Part shown: in pieces, positions 12,557 to 23,030 of the stretch
Numbering within the stretch: position 1 is the stretch's first letter
Layout: each line of letters opens with the position of its first letter
NCBI GenBank assembly: GCA_028386065.3
Contig: JAKUCV010002753.1
Coordinates: forward strand, 108,465-172,464
DNA: 64,000 nucleotides
Source: Turnera subulata
Lineage: Eukaryota > Streptophyta > Magnoliopsida > Malpighiales > Passifloraceae
Reading direction: 5' to 3'
Notes under the pieces: model-generated
The model's database searches: none
What the model saw: only the letters and a program-made list of their open reading frames with translations
Told to the model about the DNA's origin: nothing
Position numbers and translations under genes: made by a program

Positions 12557-15500
12557 TGAGACGCCCCGACCCGTATTTACCGTACACAGTAAACACGTGC
12601 CGGAACTGTGACAACCCAACCCAACATGACCGAGCATACCGTGTATAAAATATAAACCCTGGCTCAACAGCCCAAAAATATAAACAACAATATGGCCCTA
12701 CGGCCCAACATCAATGACATCATAACCGGCCTAATGGCCCAACAACAATAATAAACAGTACAGCGGAAGACTTAACGACTCACAAAGAAACCAAACCGGC
12801 CCAATGGCCCAATAATGACAAAGTAATGCACAGCGGAAGACTTTAAAACTCACATGACACTGTATGCGACACAAATGCAGACTATGGATCCGAGTCCTGT
12901 CCAAGGGATGACGCCGCAGCCTGTCTGGAATGCAACATACCTGAACCACAAATAACTCAACCTACGGGATGAAAGCCCGCAGGTGAGGGGTGAGTCCGAA
13001 GTGCCCACCGAGTAAAACCCATAAGCAAATATACATAAACAATAACCGTAAATTCCCAAGTCACAACACAACAATTAACCGAGGTTCTCACGAACCTTAA
13101 ATACACACTGGTGATTCTAGACACGCTAATCCAATTTTATTATCAGGGCCCCTATCACAAGTTAAATGATGGACGTCGCCTGGTAGTCAAGCTAGCTAGC
13201 CCGTGGACCCCGCCCTGGTACCTCCACGTATAACTGGCACAGACAGGGAGCAGACCCCAAGCACACTCTCCCCCAGCGCCTATAAATAATAATTGGTACA
13301 GACAGGGAGCAGACCCTAAGCACACTCTCCCCCAGCACCATAAAACAAGACTACCATCTGGCTGTTCCAACATTTAACTGTGACTTACTAGATGTCTAAG
13401 TGTACTCAATTTTATTATTTCTTTTTCCCTCGACTAGTTACTACATTTCTATTATCCAACCATTATCTCATTATCCCGAGCAGGCTCGCAGCCTCTCCGC
13501 TCGTCTGGATAATAATCAATACCAAACTGTCATCACATAATAGTACCCCCGGTACTCAACTCACACAATTCTACAGTCAACAACAGCAACAGTCTTACTC
13601 ATATCCACAATTCTAACATCATCAATAATATCAACATCATCAACGGCATCAATTATCAACTTAATTCATCACACAACAGACAAAACACAGCCACAAAGAG
13701 TTATCCAAGCATATAACACAACAGCCACAAAGTTTCATACCAGCAATTGGCACATATAGCAACCAAACAGCAACTTGATATCACGGGATGTATATAAATA
13801 TTTACTTAACCTCACCTTAGCCGATTACTCAACTCTGGAAACATCAATCGGTCCAAAGCCGGTTCCTCGGGCAACTGTTCAGTATCGATTCCTATGTAAC
13901 AAATAATAGCATGTACACATAAGATGCATATAAACTTGATATGTATATGATATGCAATAAAACATCAACCCGGCTCGGTCTCGGTTACCTCGTTATCATC
14001 ATCATTTACCATTTATTTCTAAGCATCAAAATACTTTTCCCAGTATTATTCCGGTATTAATACTTTGGTAAAAACCTTTCAAAAATTATTGTCATAACTA
14101 TTCTTTCTTTTCAAAAATTATAACCATAGAGAATAATTATATTTTTCCAAAAATTATTTTTACCAAGTTAAATCCTTTTTTCCAAATTATTTCCATATTC
14201 AAAATACTTTCAATTAATTATTTTCCATAACTTTATTACCAAAATATTTCCATAATAATAATATATATTTCCAAAAATATTTCTATAAATTATTTTCCAA
14301 TAATATATATTTTTTTTCTAGATTTTTATTTTTTTTATTTTTTTCCGGGTCGAGCCTATGAACAGTGCTGGACTGGGCCATGCACAGTGCCAAACCCAGG
14401 CCCAGGCTCAGGCCCAGCTGCAGGCCCAAGCTCCAAGCCCATCACAAAGCCCACTGCCCACAAGCCCATGCTCATTACTCAGCCCACATACTAATCTCTA
14501 GCCCATGAAAAATAAAAAAAGCCCATGTAAAGTTAAACAGCCCACATGCATATTTAAAATTTGCCCACGTTAAAAAACCCATGCAAAACACTATTGTGCA
14601 TCGTCTTCTACCTATGCGTTCATGGCGCGGCAGTATGGCGGGCGGCAAGGATGGAGGCGAGGCGGTGCGGGCGACTTGCAGGCGGGGCGATAGTTCGGTG
14701 GCACGGTGCAGGCGTGGAGGAGGGCAAGCAAGGCGGCGCGAAAGGTTGGTTCTGTAGGTGCTCGTCGGTGCCGGTGGCTGCCTTGGTCGTCGCGGTGGTG
14801 GCGGCACGCCGAGATGGAGGCGACTGCAGGTGTGTCGCGTGGAGAGGAAGAGAGGTTGGTGGCCGGCGGCGGTGTCGCGTGTGGAGAAGGAGAAGAAGAG
14901 GTGGAGGGGGTCGCGGTGGTGCTCACGGGCGGCAGTGGTGGTGAATCGGTAGGCGAAGGCGGCTGTGACGCAGGTGGTGGTCTTTGTGGTGGCGACGTGT
15001 TGGGTGTGGTGTCGGGTGGTATCCGGTTGTGTGTGTGTGGTTTTTTGCAATGGCAGAGAAGAGGAAGATGGGGGAAATGGCGTGTGAGTCGGGTAGAGGA
15101 GAGGAGAAAAAATGAAGAAGAGAAAAGGAAGGGACAAAGAAAAAACAGAAGAAAAATGGGGGAGGGAACAAGTGTTCACGGGAAAGAAAAAAAAGAAAAA
15201 GAAAAGAGAGTGGGCCCGCGATCACGGGTGAAGGCAGGAAGACGACGGGAAGAAAGAAAAAAGAAAAGAGAAAAAAGAAGAAAGAAAAGAAGAAAAGGGA
15301 AGGACAGGGGCATAATCATAATTCTCCGTCCCGAGTCCAAAAATATGACTTGGGCTCGAAAAATCCGATTAATTCTCCTGAGCATCGTCCAAGTCTCGGA
15401 ACAGAAAACCGAGGCTCGGTTAGTTAGAGAGATTCTCCCGAGCGTGGGAAAACTCTCGGTCTCGAAAATTGACTCCCGATTTACCTTGAATTAATTACCC

Positions 15501-15582
15501 AAGATTAACTCAATAGTAAATCTCGGTAAAAAGACTTTTACAGTCCCGGTAAAAATCCAAATTTTTTACCCGGGCTGTTACA
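12557..15582 (-). repeat. 3' LTR of the family A element, 3026 bp (full length)
   Basis: It begins on the plus strand TGAGACGCCCCGACCCG and ends CCCGGGCTGTTACA. It contains a two-copy repeat with CAGACAGGGAGCAGACCC and CTCTCCCCCAGC (about 13233-13350), a GC-rich block (about 14620-15020) and a purine-rich block (about 15060-15300). The long GC-rich frames in it on both strands are compositional and are not genes. Confidence 0.9.
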
Positions 15583-15600
15583 TTCTACCCCTCTTAAAAA
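15583..15600 (-). promoter_or_regulatory. Polypurine tract of the family A element
   Basis: Read on the minus strand it is CTTTTTAAGAGGGGTAGAA, directly abutting the TGTAAC start of the 3' LTR and preceded by TTTCGGGGACGAAATT. This arrangement primes plus-strand synthesis in plant gypsy elements. Confidence 0.8.
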
Positions 15601-15726
15601 GAATTTCGTCCCCGAAATTTCGTCTTATCCGTGGGTCCTACCACGATAAGCTTCTGGCACACTCTGCCAGGTGTCCAACCTCAACATGAGATACCGCTTA
15701 TACCCTTAAGCGACATCTCATCCGCT

Positions 15727-15734
15727 TATAAATA
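15727..15734 (+). promoter_or_regulatory. TATA box for antisense ORF-A
   Basis: TATAAATA lies 42 bp upstream of the ORF-A ATG at 15769. The same motif at the same place is kept in both array copies (27629-27636 and before 37319), on the strand opposite to LTR transcription. Confidence 0.6.
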
Positions 15735-15768
15735 CCCAACCTTATGACCGGCATACTCACACACGGTC

Positions 15769-16146
15769 ATGGATTCTCCACTAAGATCAAGGACAACCTC
15801 TGACTCCGAGAACAATAGCTACATCGGTGGCACCGCTTTCCTGACAAGCTCCGATGAGGAGCCTCCAAAGAAACAGTTCAAGACGAACATCGTCGGCCTG
15901 AAGGAACACATGGTCGTTTCCCCAAAACGACGGAAGAAACGTGCCAGCAATAAGGCTGAAGGTCGTAAGGGCAAGGCGGTAGCTGAGAGCAGCACTCCGC
16001 AACAAAAGCTGACGCAACTGAACGTCTCCCTGAAGAAGATCAGCTCGGCGGTGGCACAAATTGAACTGGCGTGCGCGGAGCTGTTCCCACACCTGAAGAA
16101 CGTCCAGCAACTTGTAAAAGACGTAGAGAAGCAAGTAACTCAATAG
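15769..16146 (+). CDS. Antisense ORF-A of the LTR element, 125 aa, intact copy
   Basis: Unrecognised small protein. Residues 1-35 are rich in Ser, Asp and Glu. A basic cluster PKRRKKR at 52-58, followed by more Lys/Arg, resembles a nuclear localisation signal. Residues about 81-123 have hydrophobic residues at helical spacing and could form a coiled coil. A TATA box lies upstream and AATAAA at 16185-16190 downstream, so it looks like a complete small transcription unit. It runs opposite to the LTR promoter. Two further copies with the same 126-codon length (27671-28048 and 37319-37696) carry stop codons. Equal length in diverged copies argues that this is a real coding unit and not a chance frame. 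A capture from a host gene is possible; no family is recognised. Confidence 0.6.
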   Translation: MDSPLRSRTTSDSENNSYIGGTAFLTSSDEEPPKKQFKTNIVGLKEHMVVSPKRRKKRASNKAEGRKGKAVAESSTPQQKLTQLNVSLKKISSAVAQIELACAELFPHLKNVQQLVKDVEKQVTQ

Positions 16147-16184
16147 AGTACTTCTTCTCTGTTGTAAAACCTTATTATGAAATT

Positions 16185-16194
16185 AATAAATAAA
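16185..16194 (+). terminator. Polyadenylation-type signal after ORF-A
   Basis: Overlapping AATAAA motifs lie about 40 bp after the ORF-A stop codon. A similar AAATAAATAAA follows the copy in the array. Confidence 0.45.
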
Positions 16195-16494
16195 TTTCCT
16201 TTTTAAATCAAAATTTTTATATTATGAATTCTCTTATTAAGATATGAATAATCATATTTAACTGGAAAACAAAATATTTAAAACATAACAAATCCGTCAC
16301 AATTGAAAATAAAATCGAACATAATGATGTTAAAATCAGGACCGATAAAACAAATTATAACCAACATAAAGAAATTAAAAAAAAAACAAAACTCGTTAAA
16401 TAAAATCAGAACAAAAAGAAATTAATTCAAAACATGTTTCATGATCGGTGCCCAAATCGTTCCTAAGCAGATACGTGACACGTACAACTAACGG

Positions 16495-16513
16495 TGACGT
16501 CCGTTCCCACGTG
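16495..16513 (+). promoter_or_regulatory. ACGT-core elements upstream of ORF-B
   Basis: A TGACGT motif (16495-16500) and a G-box CACGTG (16508-16513) lie upstream of the TATA box of ORF-B. These are known binding sites of plant bZIP factors. The TGACGT is kept in the array copies and the G-box is not. Confidence 0.4.
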
Positions 16514-16944
16514 AAAAAGATATCCGTTATCTCGCACGGCGACGATCACGAGAGCGTCCTGTGTCCCTCAAAAGAAACGTTACCCACTTGTTCAAAATTT
16601 CCGCATAAGCCAAAAACGTCTGTCAAAGCTCGCATCTCTCCACGCTGTCCAAACAGCTGTGATCTCGTCGCATATGCACTCTACTCGAGGTGTGGTCCCA
16701 TCTGTCCAACCTCAACGGTCACGGATGCATGTGATGAAAGATGTAAGAAAATGTAGTAGGACCACGAAAAGAAAGGACAAGGTAGCCAGAGCAGAAGAAA
16801 ATCAAGAGATGGAAAAAAGCTGAAAAACTCTGGCCTGGGTCCGAAAAACGCGTAAAGTAACAAGGCATTAAATAAGGCAACGGTAAAATTTTCATAAAGC
16901 CAAAATCTTGAAAATCAAAACGGTAATCACGCTCCCCATAAGAG

Positions 16945-16952
16945 TATAAAAG
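16945..16952 (+). promoter_or_regulatory. TATA box for antisense ORF-B
   Basis: TATAAAAG lies 111 bp before the ORF-B ATG, leaving room for a leader that is rich in A and C. The same motif is conserved at 28895-28902 and 38543-38550 in the array copies. Confidence 0.65.
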
Positions 16953-17055
16953 GAGGAGCGGTGACGTGTAAATCATCAAAAGCATTTAAGCAAACAAAAC
17001 TCTCATAAAACGGAACCACAACGTTCAAAACAAAACCCCACACGTCCAAATCAAG

Positions 17056-17739
17056 ATGCCTGCTCCATCTTCAGTCTTCTTCGTCGAAGTTGCCAACCTT
17101 GGCAGGAGAAACCGTCTGGCGTACAGCATGGTCAACGAACGTGCTGAGGAACTACCTATCGAGCTCGGCAGGATGCCCCGACTGGTCTTCGTCGACGAGC
17201 TCTACTCATCGCGGTTCTTCGTCACTCCGATGGAAGAGGTGTTCTTCCTAGAGGACCACGGAACTCTGAGGACATCCTTCTATGGATCGGCAAACTCCGT
17301 GATGTTCTTCATCTCCGAGAGGCTACAAGAGTTCAACCTGGAGTCCACTTTCCAAACTGTGGAGCAAGGTGCCTACTATCAACTCTCGATGACGGCTCAA
17401 AGCATGCTCAGAGTGACTCGGCTACCTCCAACTTGGCCAAAGGCACGACTGCTGGTGTGGAACTGCAGAGGAGTTGCAAGGCGTGCTCAGGAGTTCTCGC
17501 GTACCCTGAGGGACTTGAAGAACCAGTACAAACCAAACATGGTTCTTCTGACGGAGACGCAGTGGCAACCACGGGACGATCACGGTCTCAACCCACTCCG
17601 GTTCCCTCAAGCAAACCGGTTCGAGATTCCTGGCCAACACGACAGGGGCGGCATGTGGTTCTCGTGAAGCGACAGAGTCACGGTCAACGTCAACAGCGAT
17701 CCAAACAGCTTCCGTGTCAACATCGTTCCGAATCGTTAA
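17056..17739 (+). pseudogene. Antisense ORF-B: unknown N-terminal domain joined to a LINE-like endonuclease start
   Basis: The open frame runs 17056-17667 (203 aa). A TGA at 17665-17667 replaces the Trp codon (TGG) found in the related copies, and the same frame then stays open to TAA at 17737-17739. Residues 1-130 are unrecognised and unusually rich in Phe, Arg and Met. Residues 131-168 read RLLVWNCRG...LLTETQ, the beginning of the exonuclease-endonuclease-phosphatase fold as seen in plant L1 endonucleases, with the Asn and Glu that bind metal. Later, RFEIPGQ and GGMWFS match the next strands of that fold. The catalytic Asp and His motifs of the second half are absent, so nuclease activity is unlikely. 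Codons favour G or C at the third position, unlike the AT-rich neighbourhood and the host genes here. Confidence 0.6.
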
Positions 17740-17999
17740 ATGTATTTTCTTTATTTTAATTAAAATATCAAATATCATGTAATATTTCCCTTGGTAATGT
17801 CAGTATTATCAATATTAATAATATTTGTATTTTTGCTTATTTATGGCATCATTACCTCATATGTGCATGTTCCGACAGCTGGCGTCCCTTGACTGGATCC
17901 ATAATGCACTAACTAAAACGATATAACAATAATAAACAAATGGAGCGAACTTATGCAACAAGGACAACCAACACTCAAAGACTGCCCAACAAGACCTAA
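17740..17999. other. Short AT-rich leader between ORF-B and the primer-binding site
   Basis: Contains AT-rich runs and GGATCCATAATGCACTAACTAAA, which is also found in both array copies. No gene is visible. Confidence 0.5.
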
Positions 18000-18016
18000 C
18001 GCCCGCTCCGCTACCA
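18000..18016 (-). promoter_or_regulatory. Primer-binding site of the family A element
   Basis: The minus strand reads TGGTAGCGGAGCGGGCG, three bases inside the 5' LTR. It matches the initiator-tRNA-Met site TGGTATCAGAGC at 10 of 12 positions. The array elements carry the same site at 29931-29947 and 39606-39622, except for one base (CAGGCG there). Confidence 0.65.
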
Positions 18017-18019
18017 AAA

Positions 18020-19461
18020 TGAGACGCCCCGACCCGTATTTACCGTACACAGTAAACACGTGCCGGAACTGTGACAACCCAACCCAACATGACCGAGCAT
18101 ACCGTGTATAAAATATAAACCCTGGCTCAACAGCCCAAAAATATAAACAACAATATGGCCCTACGGCCCAACATCAATGACATCATAACCGGCCCAATGG
18201 CCCAACAACAACAATAAACAGTACAGCGGAAGACTTAACGACTCACAAAGAAACCAAACCGGCCCAATGGCCCAATAATGACAAAGTAATGCACAGCGGA
18301 AGACTTTAAAACTCACATGACACTGTATGCGACACAAATGCAGACTATGGATCCGAGTCCTGTCCAAGGGATGACGCCGCAGCCTGTCTGGAATGCAACA
18401 TACCTGAACCACAAATAACTCAACCTACGGGATGAAAGCTCGCAGGTGAGGGGTGAGTCCGAAGTGCCCACCGGGTAAAACCCATAAGCAAATATACATA
18501 AACAACAACCGTAAATTCCCAAGTCACAACACAACAATTAACCGAGGTTCTCACGAACCTTAAATATACACTGGTGATTCTAGACACGCTAATCCAATTT
18601 TATTATCAGGGCCCCTATCAAAAGTTAAATGATGGCCGTCGCCTGGTAGTCAAGCTAGCTAGCCCGTGGACCCCGCCCTGGTACCTCCACGTATAACTGG
18701 CACAGACAGGGAGCAGACCCCAAGCACACTCTCCCCCAGCGCCTATAAATAATAATTGGTACAGACAGGGAGCAGACCCCAAACACACTCTCCCCCAGCA
18801 CCATAAAACAAGACTACCATCTGGTTGTTCCAACATTTAACTGTGACTTACTAGATGTCTAAGTGTACTCAATTTTATTATTTCTTTTTTCCTCGACTAG
18901 TTACTACATTTCTATTATCCAACCATTATCTCATACAGAAGAAAAAATGTGAGTCGGGTAGAGGAGAGGAGAAAAAATGAAGAAGAGAAAAGGAAGGGAC
19001 AAAGAAAAAACAGAAGAAAAATGGGGGAGGGAACAAGTGTTCACGGGAAAGAAAAAAAAAGAAAAAGAAAAGAGAGTGGGTGGGCGATCACGGGTGAAGG
19101 CAGGAAGACGACGGGAAGAAAGAAAAAAGAAAAGAAAAAAAAGAAGAAAGAAAAGAAGAAAAGAAAAGAAGAAAAGGGAAGGACAGGGGCATAATCGTAA
19201 TTCTCCGTCCCGAGTCCAAAAATATGACTTGGGCTCGGAAAATCCGATTAATTCTCCTGAGCATCGTCCAAGTCTCGGAACAGAAAACCGAGGCTCGGTT
19301 AGTTAGAGAGATTCTCCCGAGCGCGGGAAAACTCTCGGTCTCGAAAATCGACTCCCGATTTACCTTGAATTAATTACCCAAGATTAACTCAATAGTAAAT
19401 CTCAGTAAAAAGACTTTTACAGTCCCGGTAAAAATCCAAGTTTTTTACCCGGGCTGTTACA
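18020..19461 (-). repeat. 5' LTR of the family A element, shortened by an internal deletion
   Basis: Nearly identical to 12557-15582 at both ends. It lacks the part equivalent to 13472-15082 (1611 bp), and a 13-bp filler lies at the junction (18935-18947). The loss removes the GC-rich block, so any promoter located there is gone from this LTR. Confidence 0.88.
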
Positions 19462-19466
19462 ATCCA

Positions 19467-20172
19467 GACCTCTCTTATATCCAAATAATATAAAAAGTTT
19501 TATTTAAATTTATGTCTTATTATGTTCACCATATGGTCTTTAAATTAAATTAATTTATAAAATCATTTATATTTTTTCTAAAGAATCAAAAGTTATTATT
19601 ATTATACAATATGGCCACATATTTGGAATGGTTCAAGGGAAAAAGTATTATCAAGGGCATAATTCTGTGGAAAAAATCTTTAAAGAACTAAGTAAATGCA
19701 GGGCCATGCTAAAATATACAAAATTAATTAATAAAAAATTTAGAAAATGCATCAAACAGTACCAAAAAAAATTGTGAAAATTTTAATATTTGCTTATTTT
19801 TTTCCAGCTAAAAATTACAAGGTCAAACTTTGATTTTTTAGTAAAACTAATATTTTGTGTCCTATCTATAAAGTTTTAATTTTATTTAGTTTAATATTTT
19901 TTTTTCCTCTTTCAACTGTTGAATATGATGAGGCCAAGCATGTTGTCGCTAACTTAGGCCATGATCCCACGTGTTGGGTCTGGATCCCGAAAATCCTGGA
20001 ATAGTCTGCATTTGGTAAGACCACAAGTTTCGCATTCAGATGCAATTCCATGTTACACCAAATCCGCATCGACACCCTTGCAATGGCTATGTAAAGGGTA
20101 CGACTCTTCGAGTTCAAGTAAGACACAAGTTATAGGCGCCTATAACTCTTACTCCTCCTTTAGTTCATTTAC
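19467..20172. other. Interior of the old TIR transposon, no recognised gene
   Basis: AT-rich sequence with one better-composed stretch (about 19920-20130) that has open frames on both strands. No protein family could be recognised and no splice model was convincing. Confidence 0.4.
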
Positions 20173-20369
20173 TGAAGCGCCCCGACCCGTATTTACCGTA
20201 CAGGGTAAACACGTGCCGGAACTGTTCTTACTACAGTAGCAGACAGTACATACAATGTATATTACAATACAAACAATTCCCAAATACAATATTCGTCACC
20301 CGATCCCGGGGACCTTTATTCAATCCATTACACACCAAACTAATCAACAACTGATATAGTACAGCAACA

Positions 20370-20688
20370 NNNNNNNNNNNNNNNNNNNNNNNNNNNNNNN
20401 NNNNNNNNNNNNNNNNNNNNNNNNNNNNNNNNNNNNNNNNNNNNNNNNNNNNNNNNNNNNNNNNNNNNNNNNNNNNNNNNNNNNNNNNNNNNNNNNNNNN
20501 NNNNNNNNNNNNNNNNNNNNNNNNNNNNNNNNNNNNNNNNNNNNNNNNNNNNNNNNNNNNNNNNNNNNNNNNNNNNNNNNNNNNNNNNNNNNNNNNNNNN
20601 NNNNNNNNNNNNNNNNNNNNNNNNNNNNNNNNNNNNNNNNNNNNNNNNNNNNNNNNNNNNNNNNNNNNNNNNNNNNNNNNNNNNNNNN
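20370..20688. other. Assembly gap, 319 N
   Basis: A run of N inside the family C solo LTR, ending close to a 27-bp tandem repeat. A tandem array could be the reason the assembly failed here. Confidence 0.95.
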
Positions 20689-20724
20689 GCTAAGTCAAGA
20701 ACCAACCCACATATCTGAACAACC

Positions 20725-20802
20725 GGATATTCGGCATATCCAAGCCACCGCGGATATTCGGCATATCCGAGCCACAGCGGATATTCGGCATATCCGAGCC
20801 AC
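20725..20802. repeat. 27-bp tandem repeat of a short palindrome, three copies
   Basis: The copies start at 20725, 20752 and 20779. Each holds GGATATTCGGCATATCC, a 6-bp stem around a 5-nt loop. Confidence 0.85.
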
Positions 20803-23030
20803 CGTCATCATCATGTCAACCAAAACAAGTAACCAACAATAGCATCTCAGAATTAATTTTCAAACCATCGGGTCGTACCTCTGCTTTCCAAGTGACAATT
20901 ATATCATCATCTCAAAATTAATTTCCAATCCCATTACTTATCATCATACCTCAACTTTTAATCATCACAAATCACTTCTCAAACTCAACCAGCCAATAAT
21001 TTCTTATTTCCAAATTCTCACAATCAACAGTTCAATAATTTCTCACAATATCACAAACCAACAACATATTTCAACAACATCATGGCAAGACCACATCAAC
21101 AAATAGCAACAGTATCATCAACAGTTTCCATGGCAATCATATAGCAGCTAATAAACAGTTCAAGCAAACAACAACTTCATACACAGCATTACAGGTACAT
21201 ATCCAAGGTTATCCATCCTCACCTTAGCCGATATCAAGTTTGGAACTGTCCCACTGACTCCAAGTCCGGCTCCTCAGGTATCAGCTCGTTATCAACTCCT
21301 ATATCAAACAAATAATATGCACATATAAGATGGTATGCTCATGCTTGACTTTTACTATAATCCGTAAAAGAAATAACTAACGCGATAACTCGGTACTTCC
21401 CCGGGTTATTCCATTATCATCGTCTTCACTACTTATTTCCAGGGTCCAAAATAATACTATTTTTATTCCTATTCCCGGGTATTATTCCGGTACAATACCT
21501 ACTATGTATTACTCTTCCATAAATTATTTTCCCTCAAATTTATTATAACTCCCTATGTATATATATATTCTCCAATTATTTCCCTCTTGACAAATATTTT
21601 ATATCTTATACCTTTTTTCCAAAATTAATTTTCCCTTATACCATATATTTCTCCAAATCTATATTTTCCATTAGCTCCATATTTATATTTCCTAGGATTT
21701 CCAAAATATTATTTCACAATTCTCTCTTTTTAATCCTAAGTTTATTTCTCAAAATTATATTTTCTTCCTTCTCTCTTTTTTTTATTTATATTTTTCGGAC
21801 TGGGCCAAGTCCAAGCCCAAATCCAAGTGTTTAGCCCCAACTCATACCAAGCCCAACACCCTATACCAAAAACCCAAGCCCATGACACATCCAGCCCAAA
21901 CTATACCCAAAACGCAGCCCAAACCAAGACCCAACCATTTCAGCCCGCGAATTCTCAGCCCATTAGCACCACAGCCCACAAATCCTAACCCAAACCCAAA
22001 ACCCAACTATTCAGCCCACAACCTAACCCTAACTCACCCAACCCGTTTCCCTCTCGCGGGTCATCCCGACCCGGGTTCCATGTAGACGGGTCGTGCTCAC
22101 CTTGGGCGTGCAGGTGGCGCGACGGCGAAGGCCAGGCGAGGCGGCGTGAGGACGACGGTACGGCAGAGGCGGCGCGGCGGGATGAGCAGCAGCAGGGGCG
22201 GCACGCAGGCGAGGCGACGGCGGTGGTGTCTCGTCGAGGGAAGTGAAGCGGCGGCGTGAGCTTGGTTTGATGGCGGCGGTGTGTTCTGCAGGTGACGGTG
22301 GTGGCGCGGCTCGTTGCAACGTCGGCGTGGAAGGAAGGAGGAGCAGGGATGGTGTGGCTCGGGCGGTAGCAGTGGTGGTCGGCAGTGGTGGCGTGGTTCA
22401 CGGCAGAGAAGAAAAAAAGAAAAAGAAAGGTAGGAGGGAAGGTGGTGTCCGACAGCCCCTACCCCCTTCTTTTCTTTTTTTTGTTTCTTGCTTTCTTTTT
22501 TTTTTTCTTTCTGTTCTCTTCTTTTTTTTTGTTTTAGTTTCTGGTTGATGGTGTTTGTAAAGGGTGATTTGCAGGTGTGGCAGGAAAAGAAATGGCAGAG
22601 GACAGGTTTTTGATTTGCAGGCAGATAGTGGTGAGGAGAGTGAGTGTGGACTGGAAAATAATAGGATAGCTCACGGGCGTAACAGGGGAGCAGGATTTCA
22701 CGTGGTCACAGGAGAAAGGCGGCTGCATTATGCAGTCGTGTCTCGTCCGGACCAGAAAATATCCGTAGTACCCCCCTTGTTTAATTCCTAGCCCGATAAT
22801 ACGAGGTTAATCCCGATTTTTCTCGACATTCCTGGACCCGAAAAATTCCAACTTTGGTCCGGAAAATCCGTAGAAAAATCCCGAGCGTGGGACAGTGCTC
22901 GGTTTCGGATTCCGAAGCATAAATTACCGTTAATTAATTATTCAAGATTAATTTTAACAGTAATTAACTGTAAAAATTAATTTTACGGTGAGGGTAAAAA
23001 CATAAAAATTACCGTGGCTGTTACATTTAC

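Larger units (their letters stand above)
12557..19461 (-). mobile_element. Non-autonomous LTR retrotransposon (family A) carrying two antisense ORFs
   Basis: The element is bounded by the 5-bp direct repeat ATCCA (12552-12556 and 19462-19466). In sense orientation (minus strand) each LTR starts TGTAACAGCCCGGG and ends GGGGCGTCTCA. The 5' LTR is 18020-19461, the primer-binding site lies just inside it, the polypurine tract is at 15583-15600, and the 3' LTR is 12557-15582. The internal 2.44 kb encodes no gag, protease, reverse transcriptase, RNase H or integrase. It contains two open frames on the opposite (plus) strand instead. The LTR ends and the layout fit a Ty3/gypsy-derived element mobilised by a relative elsewhere. 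Confidence 0.9.
20173..23025 (-). mobile_element. Solo LTR of family C with target duplication TTTAC
   Basis: It starts TGAAGCGCCCCGACCCG on the plus strand and ends GTGGCTGTTACA. The 5-bp direct repeat TTTAC flanks it at 20168-20172 and 23026-23030. No internal region or second LTR is present, so the element was reduced to one LTR by recombination. Like family A it has a GC-rich block (about 22080-22400) and shares the outer 50 bp, but most of its body differs. A gap of Ns lies inside. Confidence 0.88.

Noticed and set aside
14475..15494. Long overlapping frames on both strands in the family A LTR
   Set aside because: Caused by the GC-rich and purine-rich blocks; overlapping on both strands, with no family resemblance, and missing from the partner LTR because of its deletion.
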